From Nissolia schottii (lineage: Eukaryota > Streptophyta > Magnoliopsida > Fabales > Fabaceae): a DNA stretch of 64,000 nt. The notes beneath the pieces are model-generated. The model ran no database searches, was not told the origin of the DNA, and saw nothing but the letters and a program-made list of their open reading frames with translations. Location of the stretch: contig QANU01073111.1 of the NCBI GenBank assembly GCA_003254905.1, positions 1,241,404 to 1,305,403 on the forward strand, given 5' to 3'. Position numbers and translations under genes: made by a program. Below are positions 49,544-61,069 of the stretch, piece after piece; positions within the stretch are counted from its first letter, which is position 1; every line of letters begins with the position of its first letter.

Positions 49544-50236
49544 TTAACTTCCCCTATAATTACGAACCAAACCTTCTGGCCCTAGTGGAACTATGGTTAC
49601 AATGGTTTCTGGCACTGGTGGTTGTTGTGTTGATGAGCCAACAATCTTTTGACATGTCTCAATAAGGCACTGTCTGCATTTGGGGCAAGAAGAGTGTGAA
49701 CTCAACCACTTGTCAATGCACTTTATATGAAAACCATGGTTGCATTTGGGCAAAATGCGGACCCTATCGCCATTTGCAAACTCAGACAAACATATCACAC
49801 ACTCTGAGTCCAAACAAGGAAGGTTCAGCTCAGAAGAGTAGCTCACTGTTGGGAATGTCTTCAATGCTTTCTTCCTGACCCCTGTGTTGACCATTCTAGA
49901 AGGATTGTTGTTGTTGTGGTGGTTGTTGTTGTTGTGGTTCCTTGATGATGAGTCATTGATGACTAAATTGGAACACCTTAACGCGCACCTTATGATGGAG
50001 TTCAGACCCAATGAACAGATGAGTGCACACAGAAGGACTGACAGTACCATGACAACATTTGCATCGAAGTTGCCATGATCTTCAAGATATGATGAGGCTG
50101 TTGTGTTGTTGCGGGTGTATGTGGCGTTGGTTGAGTTTGGCGATTGGTTAAGTGAGGTGTGAAGGAGGAGTAGCCTTCTTGAGTAGAGGTTAAGGTCTTG
50201 GATGAGTGGTGAAGTGAAAGAAGTTGAAGCATACAT
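49544..50236 (-). CDS. ATL-family RING-H2 E3 ubiquitin ligase
   Basis: Intronless, 230 residues, as is usual for ATL genes. An N-terminal hydrophobic segment at residues 59-82 ([20 protein letters not shown]) anchors the protein in a membrane. An Asn/His-rich linker follows. The GLD-type motif [11 protein letters not shown] is at 119-129. The RING-H2 domain has Cys146, Cys149, Cys165, His167, His170, Cys173, Cys184 and Cys187, with the Pro-containing spacing CPKC and the conserved WLSSHSSCP. Such proteins transfer ubiquitin from E2 enzymes to targets and commonly act in defence or carbon/nitrogen responses. The substrate is unknown. The start is the only ATG before the membrane segment and follows a clear TATA box. 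The closest subgroup appears to be the short ATL78/79/8-like set (inference). Confidence 0.95.
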   Translation of the reverse strand: MYASTSFTSPLIQDLNLYSRRLLLLHTSLNQSPNSTNATYTRNNTTASSYLEDHGNFDANVVMVLSVLLCALICSLGLNSIIRCALRCSNLVINDSSSRNHNNNNHHNNNNPSRMVNTGVRKKALKTFPTVSYSSELNLPCLDSECVICLSEFANGDRVRILPKCNHGFHIKCIDKWLSSHSSCPKCRQCLIETCQKIVGSSTQQPPVPETIVTIVPLGPEGLVRNYRGS

Positions 50237-50299
50237 TGTGTATGTTTTCTTTTTTGTTTTAGTTAGTTAGAGGTTCTTGTGGATGGGTTGCTTAGGGGA

Positions 50300-50312
50300 T
50301 TTATATATATAG
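50300..50312 (-). promoter_or_regulatory. TATA box of the ATL gene
   Basis: TATATATATAAAT on the minus strand, about 65 bases before the ATG. Confidence 0.65.
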
Positions 50313-51914
50313 AGTAGCTAACTATTTTAATTTGGTCATTGGTTTCTTAGTAATTTCAATTTTTTAAATCATTGACATTGTTGTTTTGAGATGGATTTAT
50401 CATTCATGACCATGTGGATCTTCCACTTAGCGAAGAAACTTTTATATAATTGTGGCCTTTAAATCAAGGTGGAGCCCACACAATCCCACTTTGCACGCAG
50501 GAGGATGTGCCGCGTGGCACATGGGTTTCATGTATAAGAAATTTGTTGCCACCGTGGGGGACCCATGAGGGAAGGAAGGAAGGAATTGTGAAGCTTCCTT
50601 GATAATAATAGAGAGGTGTGACTAGAAAGTTGAATAAAAATATTGTGTCTGATTTCAAGGTTCATTTTATATGCACTATCTTTTGAGCCCCAATAAAAAA
50701 GAAAAAAAAAATAGAGAGAGAAAAAGTTGGACTCATCCGTACTTGCCCATGGGAATGAATCGAGGAAGAAGGAGTTTCTTTCCTTTCCACCCTCCCAAAC
50801 GCAGCCGACAGGGTAATTGTACTGTTGCAATGCAACTAAGTAGAGGTTCTATAAGCTTGAGCATCATTCTTATTATATTTATGAGATTATTCCTTCTTTC
50901 TTTTTATGGCAACGTGGTGTTAAATATGTATTTTAGTTATAAATGATTGATTTTTTTTAATATGAAAGTCGTAATGTAATTTTATAAGTAGTTAAAAATA
51001 TATTTAATATAGCCTACGTAACAATTTTTCTTTGAAAAAATTTTATCAACTATAATCAAAGTAGTTGACAAAAATATTATTTGAATCACTTAAAAATTGT
51101 AGACACATTGTCACTATATTCATAATATATTATAGTTTTATAATGTGTTGTGAAATAATTGATAATATATTTATATCTTTTAAAAAGTCTAAATAATATT
51201 ATTCAACTGTAACATTTCAAGAGACACTTAGATCTTGCTATACAACAATGCTGTCCACAAAAATATCTTTACACATATTTAGAATCACTTATTAGTGATT
51301 GATTAGCTGTCTACATTATTGTAATTCAGAATAATTACTGAACAATTATGAAATTTCAACCATAAAAGTTGATTAGCCTAGTTGGGTATAAAATTTTAGA
51401 TACCAGTCTGCATCCACATGTATTACCAAACCCACCCGTCTATGATTCTTATCACATTCCTGTTTGTTTCATCCATTGGATTATGATCAATGATTCTTGT
51501 GTAATATCTTAGTGGCCTATCAGATCAGAATAAGTGTTTTAGATCCGATTATGTATTATGGTCCCATAATATCCTTTCCAACACAATAAATTGTTTTGCA
51601 ATCTTCACACCCATGTGCAAGTGGCAACATCAGAATCTCTTGGATTTCTGAGTTGTGACTCCTGAATTAAAAGAAGCAAACTTTAACTATATAAAAAGCT
51701 GATCAAGTTGGAAAAATGTGTAAGCCAAATTTTATCCCAATCTGATTCTCTGTTTGTCTTCACCTGTACTTTTTTTTTTCGGCTTAAAAATGTGACATTG
51801 AGAGGGCGGAAAGTACTTATGTTCATTAATCAAGGAATGGATATATTATTATCAAATTTATAAAGAATTAAAGGTTCGCGGAAACTAGTGCATGGGGGCT
51901 TCTTTACGATATTA

Positions 51915-52090
51915 TATTTGAAATTTTAGAGGATCATAAAATATATTTAATATGTGTTATGTTAGTATTATAAACCATTGATTATTAGATTTGATATATT
52001 TTTAAAATATTATTATAATTCAAATCAATAGTTGATAATGTTAATGAAACATGTATTAAATATGTTATATGACCATCAAAATATTTATCT
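51915..52090. repeat. Palindromic AT-rich MITE-like element
   Basis: The left arm ATTTTAGAGGATCATAAAAT and following ATTTAATATGTGTTATGTTA are complemented, with mismatches, by the right arm ending ATATGACCATCAAAATATT. The core contains AAACCATTGATTATTAGATT. No target duplication was fixed. Confidence 0.5.
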
Positions 52091-52868
52091 GAATCATTTT
52101 TAGCAATTAATTTTCTTTAGAGTATAACGAGATTATTATTTTCACATATAAGGTGAACTAGTAATCTCAAATTTGAGCCGTTAGTGTAAAATGTTTTATG
52201 CTAAAGATCAATCCAAATATTGTAAATAAAGAAATTAATGCTAACATTAAAGAAACTGTTCTTGAATTTCTTTTTTCAATTTAAGACTAATGATTTTATG
52301 ATCTCTAGCTATTTGTACGCTCAAAAAATTGACACCTTGTGTATACCTTAAAGAGAAACAAACATCACAAAATAGATAAATAAATATTATCAAACACGTA
52401 ATGAATAATATTAAATACACATGTGCTCATGCACGCACAAACTAGATAAACAAACATTATTAAACACATAAATGAATAATATTAAACACATGTGTATTTG
52501 TGTATGCATAAATATTTGGTGATAATGTTTGTTTCTTTAATTTGTAATGCTTATTTTTTATTTTATAATATTTATTGGTATACATAATGTGCCAACTTTT
52601 GGAGTGTATAAATGGTATTTTTTTTATGTTTTGTTGCCAACTTCTTATGTCTTAATTTAATGATGTAGTATAGTTGTGTTGTGTCGTATAATTTGCGAAA
52701 CTTGTCTTGCTTCTATATATCGATATCACATCATAGGTCTATCTCGTATCTTTATCGTATCTGTGCTTATAACTAAATAACTGACAACCAACTGCAGGAT
52801 AGATCAGCTTACTGATTTTTTTTCTTCTTCTTTTTTTTTTTTGGGTCGAATGATTTTCTCTTTTTAAC

Positions 52869-52871
<3 letters not shown>

Positions 52872-52904
<33 letters not shown>
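52872..52904. repeat. CT microsatellite
   Basis: About 16 uninterrupted CT dinucleotides. Confidence 0.95.
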
Positions 52905-52908
<4 letters not shown>

Positions 52909-53664
52909 CATCTTTTTTTTTCACAGTTTTTTGACATGCCTATCTTTGAAGACAAGGCTTTTCTGTCTTTTTGGGTCTGGATCCCACTAACTACTTGGAT
53001 CCATATCTTGGTGGGTTGGACCTCACTACGGTCAATTGTTAAGGGTGGACCCCACATCTAACTAGGGATAAGAGTAAGAGCGAGGTCACTTCAGTCACAA
53101 AACTTTAACACATTTAATAGCAATCATAGTTAGGATAGGGGAGAGATTAGATAATTATCATCTTTGTTGATTTTGTTATTTGTGAATATAATTAACAAAT
53201 GTGAGGCACGTGTTTTACCTTCAGTAGAGACAGGAATCAGGATATATATCGAGCATATTTTAGGGGTTTTGTTCTCTTCACTTTTTGGCAATTAAAAATT
53301 CTTTCAATACCTTGAGTTGTCGGCCATTTCTCGTGATTCCGTGAGATATTCCTGTTTTAAAAAAATATATACATATTTTATTTGATTTTTGAATAGGAGT
53401 GTATGTTATTTACAGTATTTACTTTTTTCCTTTTTTCTTTTTAAGTTCGTCAGATTAAGAATCAGAGAATTCTCCATATTACTTGTACATATTAACAGAT
53501 ATTTCATGCTTATCAAGTGAAAAATATGAGAGATGTAAATAGAGTGGTTAACGTTATTACTTGTGAGGCCAAATTAAAGAATGCCAGAAAGTATAAATTT
53601 TTCTCCTCTGCCTAAAAAAATGGTTTTTGTTTCTCCTCACTTCATTTATTAGTATAGATAATAA

Positions 53665-54053
53665 GGTGGTTTTTTAATTATTTTATGGGATAAATATTTT
53701 ATAGTACTTAATTTATTCATTTTTAATAATTTTTATAATTAAATCCATTGATTGTTGGTATTATGTTATGTTTTATATGGTTATAATAATTTTTCATTAG
53801 TCAAATTATTAAAAGAGCCAACTTATAAGAGGTTTAGAGATTTGTGAACTATTTGAGTTTATGATGCACTTCTCTATAAATATTGTATTAAAAAATATTA
53901 ATTTATCATATTAGATCATATAATCCATCAATATGTCATATTAGATCATGAAATGATAATAAAAACTAATGAACTTGGTTATAAAAATTATAAAAAATGA
54001 ATAAATTAAGTATCATATGATATTTATCTCATAGAGTGACTAAGAAATCACCG
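53665..54053. mobile_element. Long-TIR MITE with 8-bp target duplication
   Basis: The left arm starts GGTGGTTTTTTAATTATTTT. The right arm, read on the minus strand, starts CGGTGATTTCTTAGTCACTC. Both continue with GATAAATAT, TACTTAATTTATTCATTTTT and ATAATTTTTATAA, so the arms pair for about 80 bases. GATAATAA flanks it at 53,657-53,664 and 54,054-54,061. It has no coding capacity. A partial relative lies at 11,600-11,760. Confidence 0.8.
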
Positions 54054-56725
54054 GATAATAATTGTTTTTTCTTTATGGTTTTTTTGAGAGAGAGTCCCTA
54101 CGCTGTGTGTAATATTTTATTGCCAATTATTAAGTAATAGCTACTGTACTATTAGACTAGTTGCAAGAAATATGGGTAATAAAGATGGTATCACAAATAT
54201 ATAAGTACTCCAAGAACCCAATTTGCAAACACAGGTGTGAAAGATTAGCGATAAAGATAAGAAAAAATTAGAAGAATTGGGGGAACGCAAAGTCCATAAT
54301 TTGATTTGGTGTTAATTGTTATTGTAATTTTTTTTAAAAAAAATTTATTTATGTTATGTGCGAATTTTATTGTTTTAATCGATAAAGAGATATTATATTT
54401 AATAATAATTGACAACAAATAAAATTGAGAAGATTTAGGTTAAAAAGGAGATGACAAATAACTGAAAATGCAAAATGTCTTGATGAAAGGGTCATGTAAT
54501 TGTTATTTAGTATGTATTTTAACTACTTGAATGGATCAGCACTTGGCCACTGAAAGAAGAAATTAAGAAAGGCAGAAGAAGGGAGAGACCAACCCACAAA
54601 ACGATAAATTACATTTTTCTTTCTTCAAATAATTGTATAAATTTAATGTTATTAACATTATTTTTCTTGTGCTTTTTTGTGATGATTATTTTTCTGGCGG
54701 TGAAATAGTCTTATATATAATGCGCAACGCAAGAAAAGCTTTAGAAATTGCAGATTAATTGGAGTAGAGAAGCCAAAAAGATCCAATTATAGTTTATATA
54801 CATATAACAATGCGTTAATTAGTGACTTAGTGGGTTGATTAAGGGATGAACGCTAATTTTGTAATGGAATATAACATTGCATGATGGTTGTACCGTGTGT
54901 ATCCAATACTACTATCAAATAAACCTGACTGAGATGCGTACATACATTATTGCTGCTTTGCATTATTAACAAGACTCACTCTCCATCGCAATTCACCACT
55001 CACAAGTGGTTCATTTTTTTAGTTTTGCAAACTCTCCAACCGTTTAACAAATCTACAAGTTTTATAATAATTAATGGTCAACTTGTGGCATTAATCATCA
55101 TTATCTCTTTCTCTGGTTTATGTAATTTAATCACTTACCGCAATTCTTCTATGATTGAGACCTTGATTCGGATTTGACCAGCCACGACTTAGCTGGTTGG
55201 TGAGTGTCAACTATAAAAGAAATAAATATAATATGCAAAATTTTGGGAGGATGTTAGTAATTTTTTTTATTCAACGGAAATGTGGAAATGTGGAAATGTG
55301 AGGATGTTAGTATAATTACGCCTAATGATAAAACCATGTATATGGAATACCATACTTAGAGGATTTAATTCGTATGCAATAAACAATTGCCCCTATAGTA
55401 TTAATTTCTATGCATTAATAATAATATTAATCGTGGAAACTATCTTTACATACAAGTCAATAAAAAAAAATATCAAATCACAGCTAGTAGTTATCATGAT
55501 AAACAATTATTTAATATGATGCGAAACTTTCTTACATTTCTATTTTGTGATAATGTGCGTAAGAATTAATCTCCTCCTATTGTTGTCAATTTTAAATAGA
55601 GGTTAGTTTTATTCATTTATGGTGTAAAGAGTTTTACATAATTTTTTTAATTATATGTTACTATTTAAAATACTTTTTAAGTATTAGAGACAATATTCAA
55701 TCAATTTTATTTATGTAATAACACATAATAATTGAATAATTAATTTGTGAATACAAATTAATCGCATTTAAATATTGAAGACTTTAGTTAATATTAAATG
55801 TACAAAGAAAAAATTCATACATATTTTTAGAAGGATTAAATCTATCAAATTTAAAATAAAAATAAAAAGGGTTATGTTTATATTTTCATTTATCAAATTT
55901 TCATTTCTCAAAATATCTCAAACCATAATCCTTATTTTTCTTTCTTTTCTCGTTTCTTCTTCGGTTCTCCTTGCGAGTGTGAGAAATAAGGTTTGCCATT
56001 TTTCTTCTTTGGTGATAATCCTATCGCTTTTTCTTTTTTCTATTTTTGTTTTTATTTGTGGGTTTTTATTTTATTTATCTTTGTGGTGTGTTCGTTTTCC
56101 TTTTATGGTTGTAATTCTTTTTCCCCTTTGTGGTATTTTATTTATCTTTTATGGTTGTTTTTGTTTATCTTTATGATATTTCGTTCATAGAAGTCTTATA
56201 AAAAAAATGATATTCAGATTTATGGTTAAAGGAAACATAATATATTCTTAAAACTATAACATTGATAGTATTAGTCTTTGATATAAAAGATGTTTGGATA
56301 TTGATAGTCTTCAAACAAGAAGGAGAGTTGCAAATCTTCTTATTTTATAAATATTAAATTGGATGTATTGATTTTAATTTATAAGTGTCATTGAACTACT
56401 TTTATAAATAAAATTATTTGTTTTCTCATTAAAAAAAAATGAAGAAAGCAATAGAACAATGCTATTTAAACTACTAAATTAAAATAATTCAACTCACAAC
56501 ACATCATACATCATGGAATCCCCCTAATACTACATAATTTGCTACAAGAGAAGTGCTAAATTATCTATACATTTTTACTGGTGTAAATATCATGATACTA
56601 TTGTTACCACTAACATACGAGAGAAGCCCTCATCTTTCTGGACCTAATTGTTAATTTAAAAGTGGGTATGGTAACAATAAAAAAAAGATTTATTTAGGGT
56701 GCAGATTTCAGAGTAACTTTGGTGC

Positions 56726-56731
56726 CACGTG
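56726..56731 (+). promoter_or_regulatory. G-box / ABRE-like element
   Basis: CACGTG within GCCACGTGTC, 119-124 bases before the ATG of the ATG1t kinase gene. This core is bound by bZIP and bHLH factors, including ABA-responsive ones. Its use here is inferred. Confidence 0.5.
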
Positions 56732-56849
56732 TCGGCGAAAGAGACACAGCAGAGAACATACTACGGAGAACACAAACCTCGCAGAAAGGGGGAAAAAAGA
56801 AATCTTGCAAGGAAAAGGGAGAACAACGAAGAAGTCAGCAGCAAGAGGA

Positions 56850-58856
56850 ATGGAATGTGAAGAAGAAGGAGGCAAATCGGGAAGAGAGGACTACGTATTG
56901 AAGCGGAAGATCGGAGAGGGCTCGTTCTCGGCGGTGTGGAGGGCGGAGCACAGAGTGAGCGGCCGAGAGGTGGCTGTGAAGCAGGTCTTCCTCTCCAAAC
57001 TCACCCCTCGCCTTAGGGCCTCTTTGGATTGCGAGATCAATTTCTTGTCCTCCGTTAATCACCCCAACATTGTTCGGTTCATCGATTTCTTCCAGGTTCC
57101 TTATTTTTTCACTAATTTCCGTTTTATTTTCCTGCCCTTTTTGTTATTTTTATTTTTTATTTTGATGTGGAATGTGTTGGAAAAATAAAATCTTTGTGGT
57201 TATTAGGCTGATGGGTGCGCGTACCTTGTGATGGAGCTATGTGATGGAGGGAATCTGGCTTCTTATATGCGGTGCCATGGGAAAGTACAACAGCAAACCG
57301 CCAGAAAGTTCATGCAGCAGCTTGGTATACTCTTTGCCTGCATTTTCGTTTGGTGGTAGTGGTGGTGAATACAGAATACTAGCTTAGGAATTTGATGCAA
57401 TTGGATTGTGTGGTGCAGGTTCTGGTCTGAAAATATTGCACACTCATGGCATCATTCACAGAGACTTGAAGCCAGAGGTAAAACTAAATAAAAATGTGTT
57501 TTGCTAACATAGAATTGAGCACACTTTTAAAAGTGAAGAATTTAAGTGGTTTGTGTCATTACTCAGTTTAGTTCCGAGACACCCTTTCACTACATTAGCA
57601 TTTAGGTGAAGAGAAGTTGCAAGTAATTGTTTACATTTCTCGGTAGATGCCAAGAGTTGTCCATGAAACAGATGAGGGTACTTAATGTGCTTTTGCTTGG
57701 ACTTTTTTGAATTTCTAAGTTTTTTGGTTAAATACTATGTGGCAGATACTTCACATTCAAAATTTTGTATTTATCTTGTAGGCAGGCCTTGTATTTTTGT
57801 TATTCCTGCTATGCAAACTTAGGAGTAGTTAAGAATTGAAGAGTGGATACTAATTTGCTTGTTACATCTTCTGGTTTAAACTGACATCAAAGCGATTTCA
57901 GATTGTTGTTAATGGGCCATAACTTGAGAAACAAGCAAAGGGAAAAATTATAGCCCTTTTAATGTGTCCTTGCCCAGGAAACCATTCTCTTACTGATAAT
58001 AATCTATTTGTACTGAGTATAATTTTGAGACCAGAAACAAATTTGTTTGCATTGGTGCTATTGTTGAATCAGAACATTTTGCTATCAAGCCGTGAGCCTG
58101 ATGCGGTGCTAAAGATAGCTGATTTTGGTCTCTCAAGGTAGTTTGGTTTAGGGGAATGAGTATGGAGACGGCAGTTTATATATTTATTTATTTTCATTTT
58201 ATTATTCTAACTAGCTTAACAATTTCTTTTTCTTGCGACAATATGGAGAACTGTACGCCCGGGTGAGTATGCTGAGACTGTCTGTGGTTCACCATTATAC
58301 ATGGCTCCAGAAGTTCTTCAGTTCCAGAGATATGATGGCAAGGTATCAACCCCCCTTACTTTCATTCGACCTTAATTGACTGGGTTGACTGAAATTTACT
58401 TATTTGTCATAGGCTGACATGTGGAGTGTAGGGGCTATTCTTTTTGAGCTTCTAAATGGCTACCCACCTTTCAATGGAAGAAATAATGTTCAGGTAACAC
58501 CATATAATTTGAACAGCAAATACTGAAAAGTTTTTGTCTGTGATCACTGCTAATACAAATTGCTGATTTCAGCTGTTGAAAAACATCAGATCCTGTACCT
58601 GTCTTCCATTCTCTCAGATGATTCTTTCAGGGTTGGATCCTGATTGTCTTGATATTTGTTCAAGACTACTATGTTTAAATCCAGGTTATTCACCTTTCCT
58701 GTTTTACTTATACTGTCCCTCTATTCACACAATTTCCTATGGAAATCTAATTGTTTCTGAATTCTGAAGTGTCTGCATCCTGTTGCAGTGGATCGCCTAT
58801 CTTTTGATGAATTTTATTGGCATAGGTTTCTGCGTAGAAAATTGATGGGAACTTGA
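56850..58856 (+). CDS. ATG1t: ATG1t-like serine/threonine kinase (truncated ATG1)
   Basis: Eight exons: 56850-57095, 57207-57324, 57419-57477, 58073-58137, 58249-58342, 58413-58493, 58573-58684 and 58789-58856. All are GT-AG with consistent phases, giving 280 residues. The product is almost only a protein kinase domain: glycine loop [11 protein letters not shown], catalytic Lys in VAVKQVF, alpha-C Glu in DCEINFL, HRDLKPEN split by an intron, [37 protein letters not shown]. It ends soon after the last kinase helix ([16 protein letters not shown]). ATG1 kinases start autophagosome formation with ATG13. Plants have a lineage with no C-terminal ATG13-binding region, called ATG1t. The close match of the domain to ATG1 and the absence of a tail fit that group, although this copy is even shorter than I recall for Arabidopsis. 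The start is the first ATG in frame with the kinase domain. Confidence 0.88.
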
Positions 58857-59571
58857 TGGCGATCCCAGGAATAGGTGTTTGTAATCTTCCCTGGACAGGT
58901 TATTTTTCAAAATCATGAATGAAATATACTGCCATTTTCGTTTTTCTTTTCTTAAATTACTTGTGTGGATAATCTGTGAGTGTTTTCTTTAATCACCGAC
59001 TACAAATTCGGCAGCAACGCAACTTAGTAGTCGTGTATAATTATGAAAAGCTGCGCATTTTATTTTTTGGAATTCAAGTCTCCACAATCTGTCTGCTGAC
59101 TGAACCCTGCTTGATCTTATATTTGCAGGAAATGAAATAAGGGCTAATTTTTCTGGGCATGATTCCAAAGACAGCAAAGGTTGCAAGATGAGCTTAATTA
59201 TTGAACACAAGCTTAATCTTCCACCAGAGGCTGCTCCCTACTCCCTAATTAGTGCCGTGTTAAATACACTAACTAGTGTAGTGAGCAAGTGTCCATGTGT
59301 TGTGGTTAAACGAGGGTTTAAAACATAAAATGAAAGTGATGAGATGAGAGATTATGAGTTCGTAAGCTTATTTTGAAACTTGAGGAAAGAAAGGGGAATG
59401 GAAGAAAGGAAATGAGAGTTATGAGAGTTGGATTGTGAGGGATGAATGACCTTGTCCTCCAATCCAAGCACTTGTAGTGGGTGGCTTTAGTTCTTAGGTT
59501 TGAGCAAGAGTTTTGCTGTTTTTCGGAGACGCTCTCCAGCTTGGGTTTCTCACTTGGCTTCCTTTCTCTTG

Positions 59572-59590
59572 GTGTGTGTGTGTGTGTGTT
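59572..59590. repeat. GT microsatellite
   Basis: Nine GT dinucleotides inside the pyrimidine-rich stretch. Confidence 0.9.
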
Positions 59591-60301
59591 CTCTATGGGT
59601 CCTCCTCTTCTGGTTCTCTCTCTCCCCTTTTCATCTGTTTTCCTCTTTTTTCTTATCTTCCCTCTCTCACCTAGGGTTCCATTTTCCCTTCTTGAATCTT
59701 GGTATGGACATGTTGCTTTCAGGGCGTGCAAGACGAGGCCCTCTGCTGTGTGGGTCCTCTTGCCCGCCAGCCTTAGCCAAAAACATCATTCTCAAATCTT
59801 ACCTTAGTGCAAATCTCACACTCAAACTACCTAGTATGAACAAACCTGTTTTTTGCCTCTCTTTCCTCCTAGGGTGCTGTGAAGGGTACTTAAAGGGTAT
59901 AAGAATGAGGTTGCTTGTTGCACTCTCAACAAGTCAACGTAGGGCTTCCAGAGGGAGCCTCAAAGTTGCAGCCTGAAGCCTTGTTGAACTCTGCCAATGT
60001 TTTAGTCAGAGCGAGGGCGTCTCTGGTTTCTTGCTCTCTAAAACCTGACAGTGGGCCAAAAAGCCTTGGAATGGATCCCATGACATCTTGGGATGTGGGG
60101 TAAGATCTAAAGCCTGGAAATTCATAACCCCTCAGTTTTTCTTCTTGTCTCTTTGTGGGTTTGCTCAGGGCGTATTTTGGGGCACCACCCTAGGCCACAC
60201 TCTTTCACAACCACATTATAGACAAGTGTTTGTGCTTTTAGTTTAATCCATCATTAATAAATATCCTTAATCCATGTGTTACAAAAGAGTTTGTATCTGT
60301 A

Positions 60302-60304
<3 letters not shown>

Positions 60305-60336
<32 letters not shown>
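60305..60336. repeat. GA microsatellite
   Basis: About 16 GA dinucleotides, uninterrupted. Confidence 0.95.
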
Positions 60337-60339
<3 letters not shown>

Positions 60340-61069
60340 GCATATATTTAGGATTTAGTTGTGGCTGTCCATTTGTTGGTAGGTTTGGATCAAGTCTAGT
60401 GTTTATTAGTAGAAAAATTCTTGGGTAATGTGAGAAAATGGTTTTATCAGTGTTTAACACTGAAGTTTTAGTTTTGTGGGTTATGACACTTTCATTATAA
60501 CTATATTTTAAAATTTTAATACAATTGTTTAAGTGTAAAGCATTGACTAATTCAGAATAATACATTTTTGTTTCTTGCTATCAGAATAACTAAGAATGTC
60601 TCTCTTCACTAACTAGACATGAAAAACGTGTTTGCTGCTCGTACTGTACGATGCTCATGACTTTGCCAGCCCATGTAACATTCAGCTTTTCACCTGATAG
60701 CAAAATCTTTGACTAATATATGATGGAATGAAAGACAGCACATGGATAGAATTATCAATAATTCAATGTATGCATCTTTTCGTTATTCCACATTTCACTT
60801 ACAATATTCTCACAATATTCCCGTCCATGTCTGATACACTATTTGATACACAACGGGTTTATGTGGAACACACCCCCACATGTACTTGTAAAGGAAATTA
60901 TTACGATACATACACAATTTGCTTATATATACATAACTATATTCTGCACAGCAACTTGAGGACCACAATCCTGAACGACAATGACTGATCTCAACATAAC
61001 ATGAAATGTAATCCATGCTTTATGCCTGCGTAGTCTCGTACTAAGGAATGCAAAACCATATGGTCAAAC

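Larger units (their letters stand above)
50313..56849. other. Gene-free, MITE-rich region
   Basis: 6.5 kb with no supported exon. It contains palindromic AT-rich elements at 51,915 and 53,665, a CT microsatellite at 52,872 and a T-rich stretch at 55.8-56.2 kb whose open frames code only for runs of Phe, Ile and Leu. The right edge is the promoter of the ATG1t gene. Confidence 0.6.
58857..61069. other. Gene-free region between convergent genes
   Basis: Three-prime flanks of the ATG1t gene (+) and the TLDc gene (-). The 59.3-60.2 kb part is unusually pyrimidine-rich on the + strand (GGTCCTCCTCTTCTGGTTCT and similar) with a GT run at 59,572-59,590 and a GA run at 60,305-60,336. Its open frames show no known domain, and I cannot say whether it is an old retroelement piece. 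Confidence 0.5.

Noticed and set aside
55775-56176. 133-residue hydrophobic open frame
   Set aside because: It is coded by a T-rich tract giving runs of Phe, Ile and Leu, with no promoter, no homology signal and repeat-like DNA (TTTTATGGTTGT recurring).
59500-59976. 158-residue open frame downstream of ATG1t
   Set aside because: It overlaps a GT microsatellite and open frames on the other strand, with no recognisable domain and no splice support.
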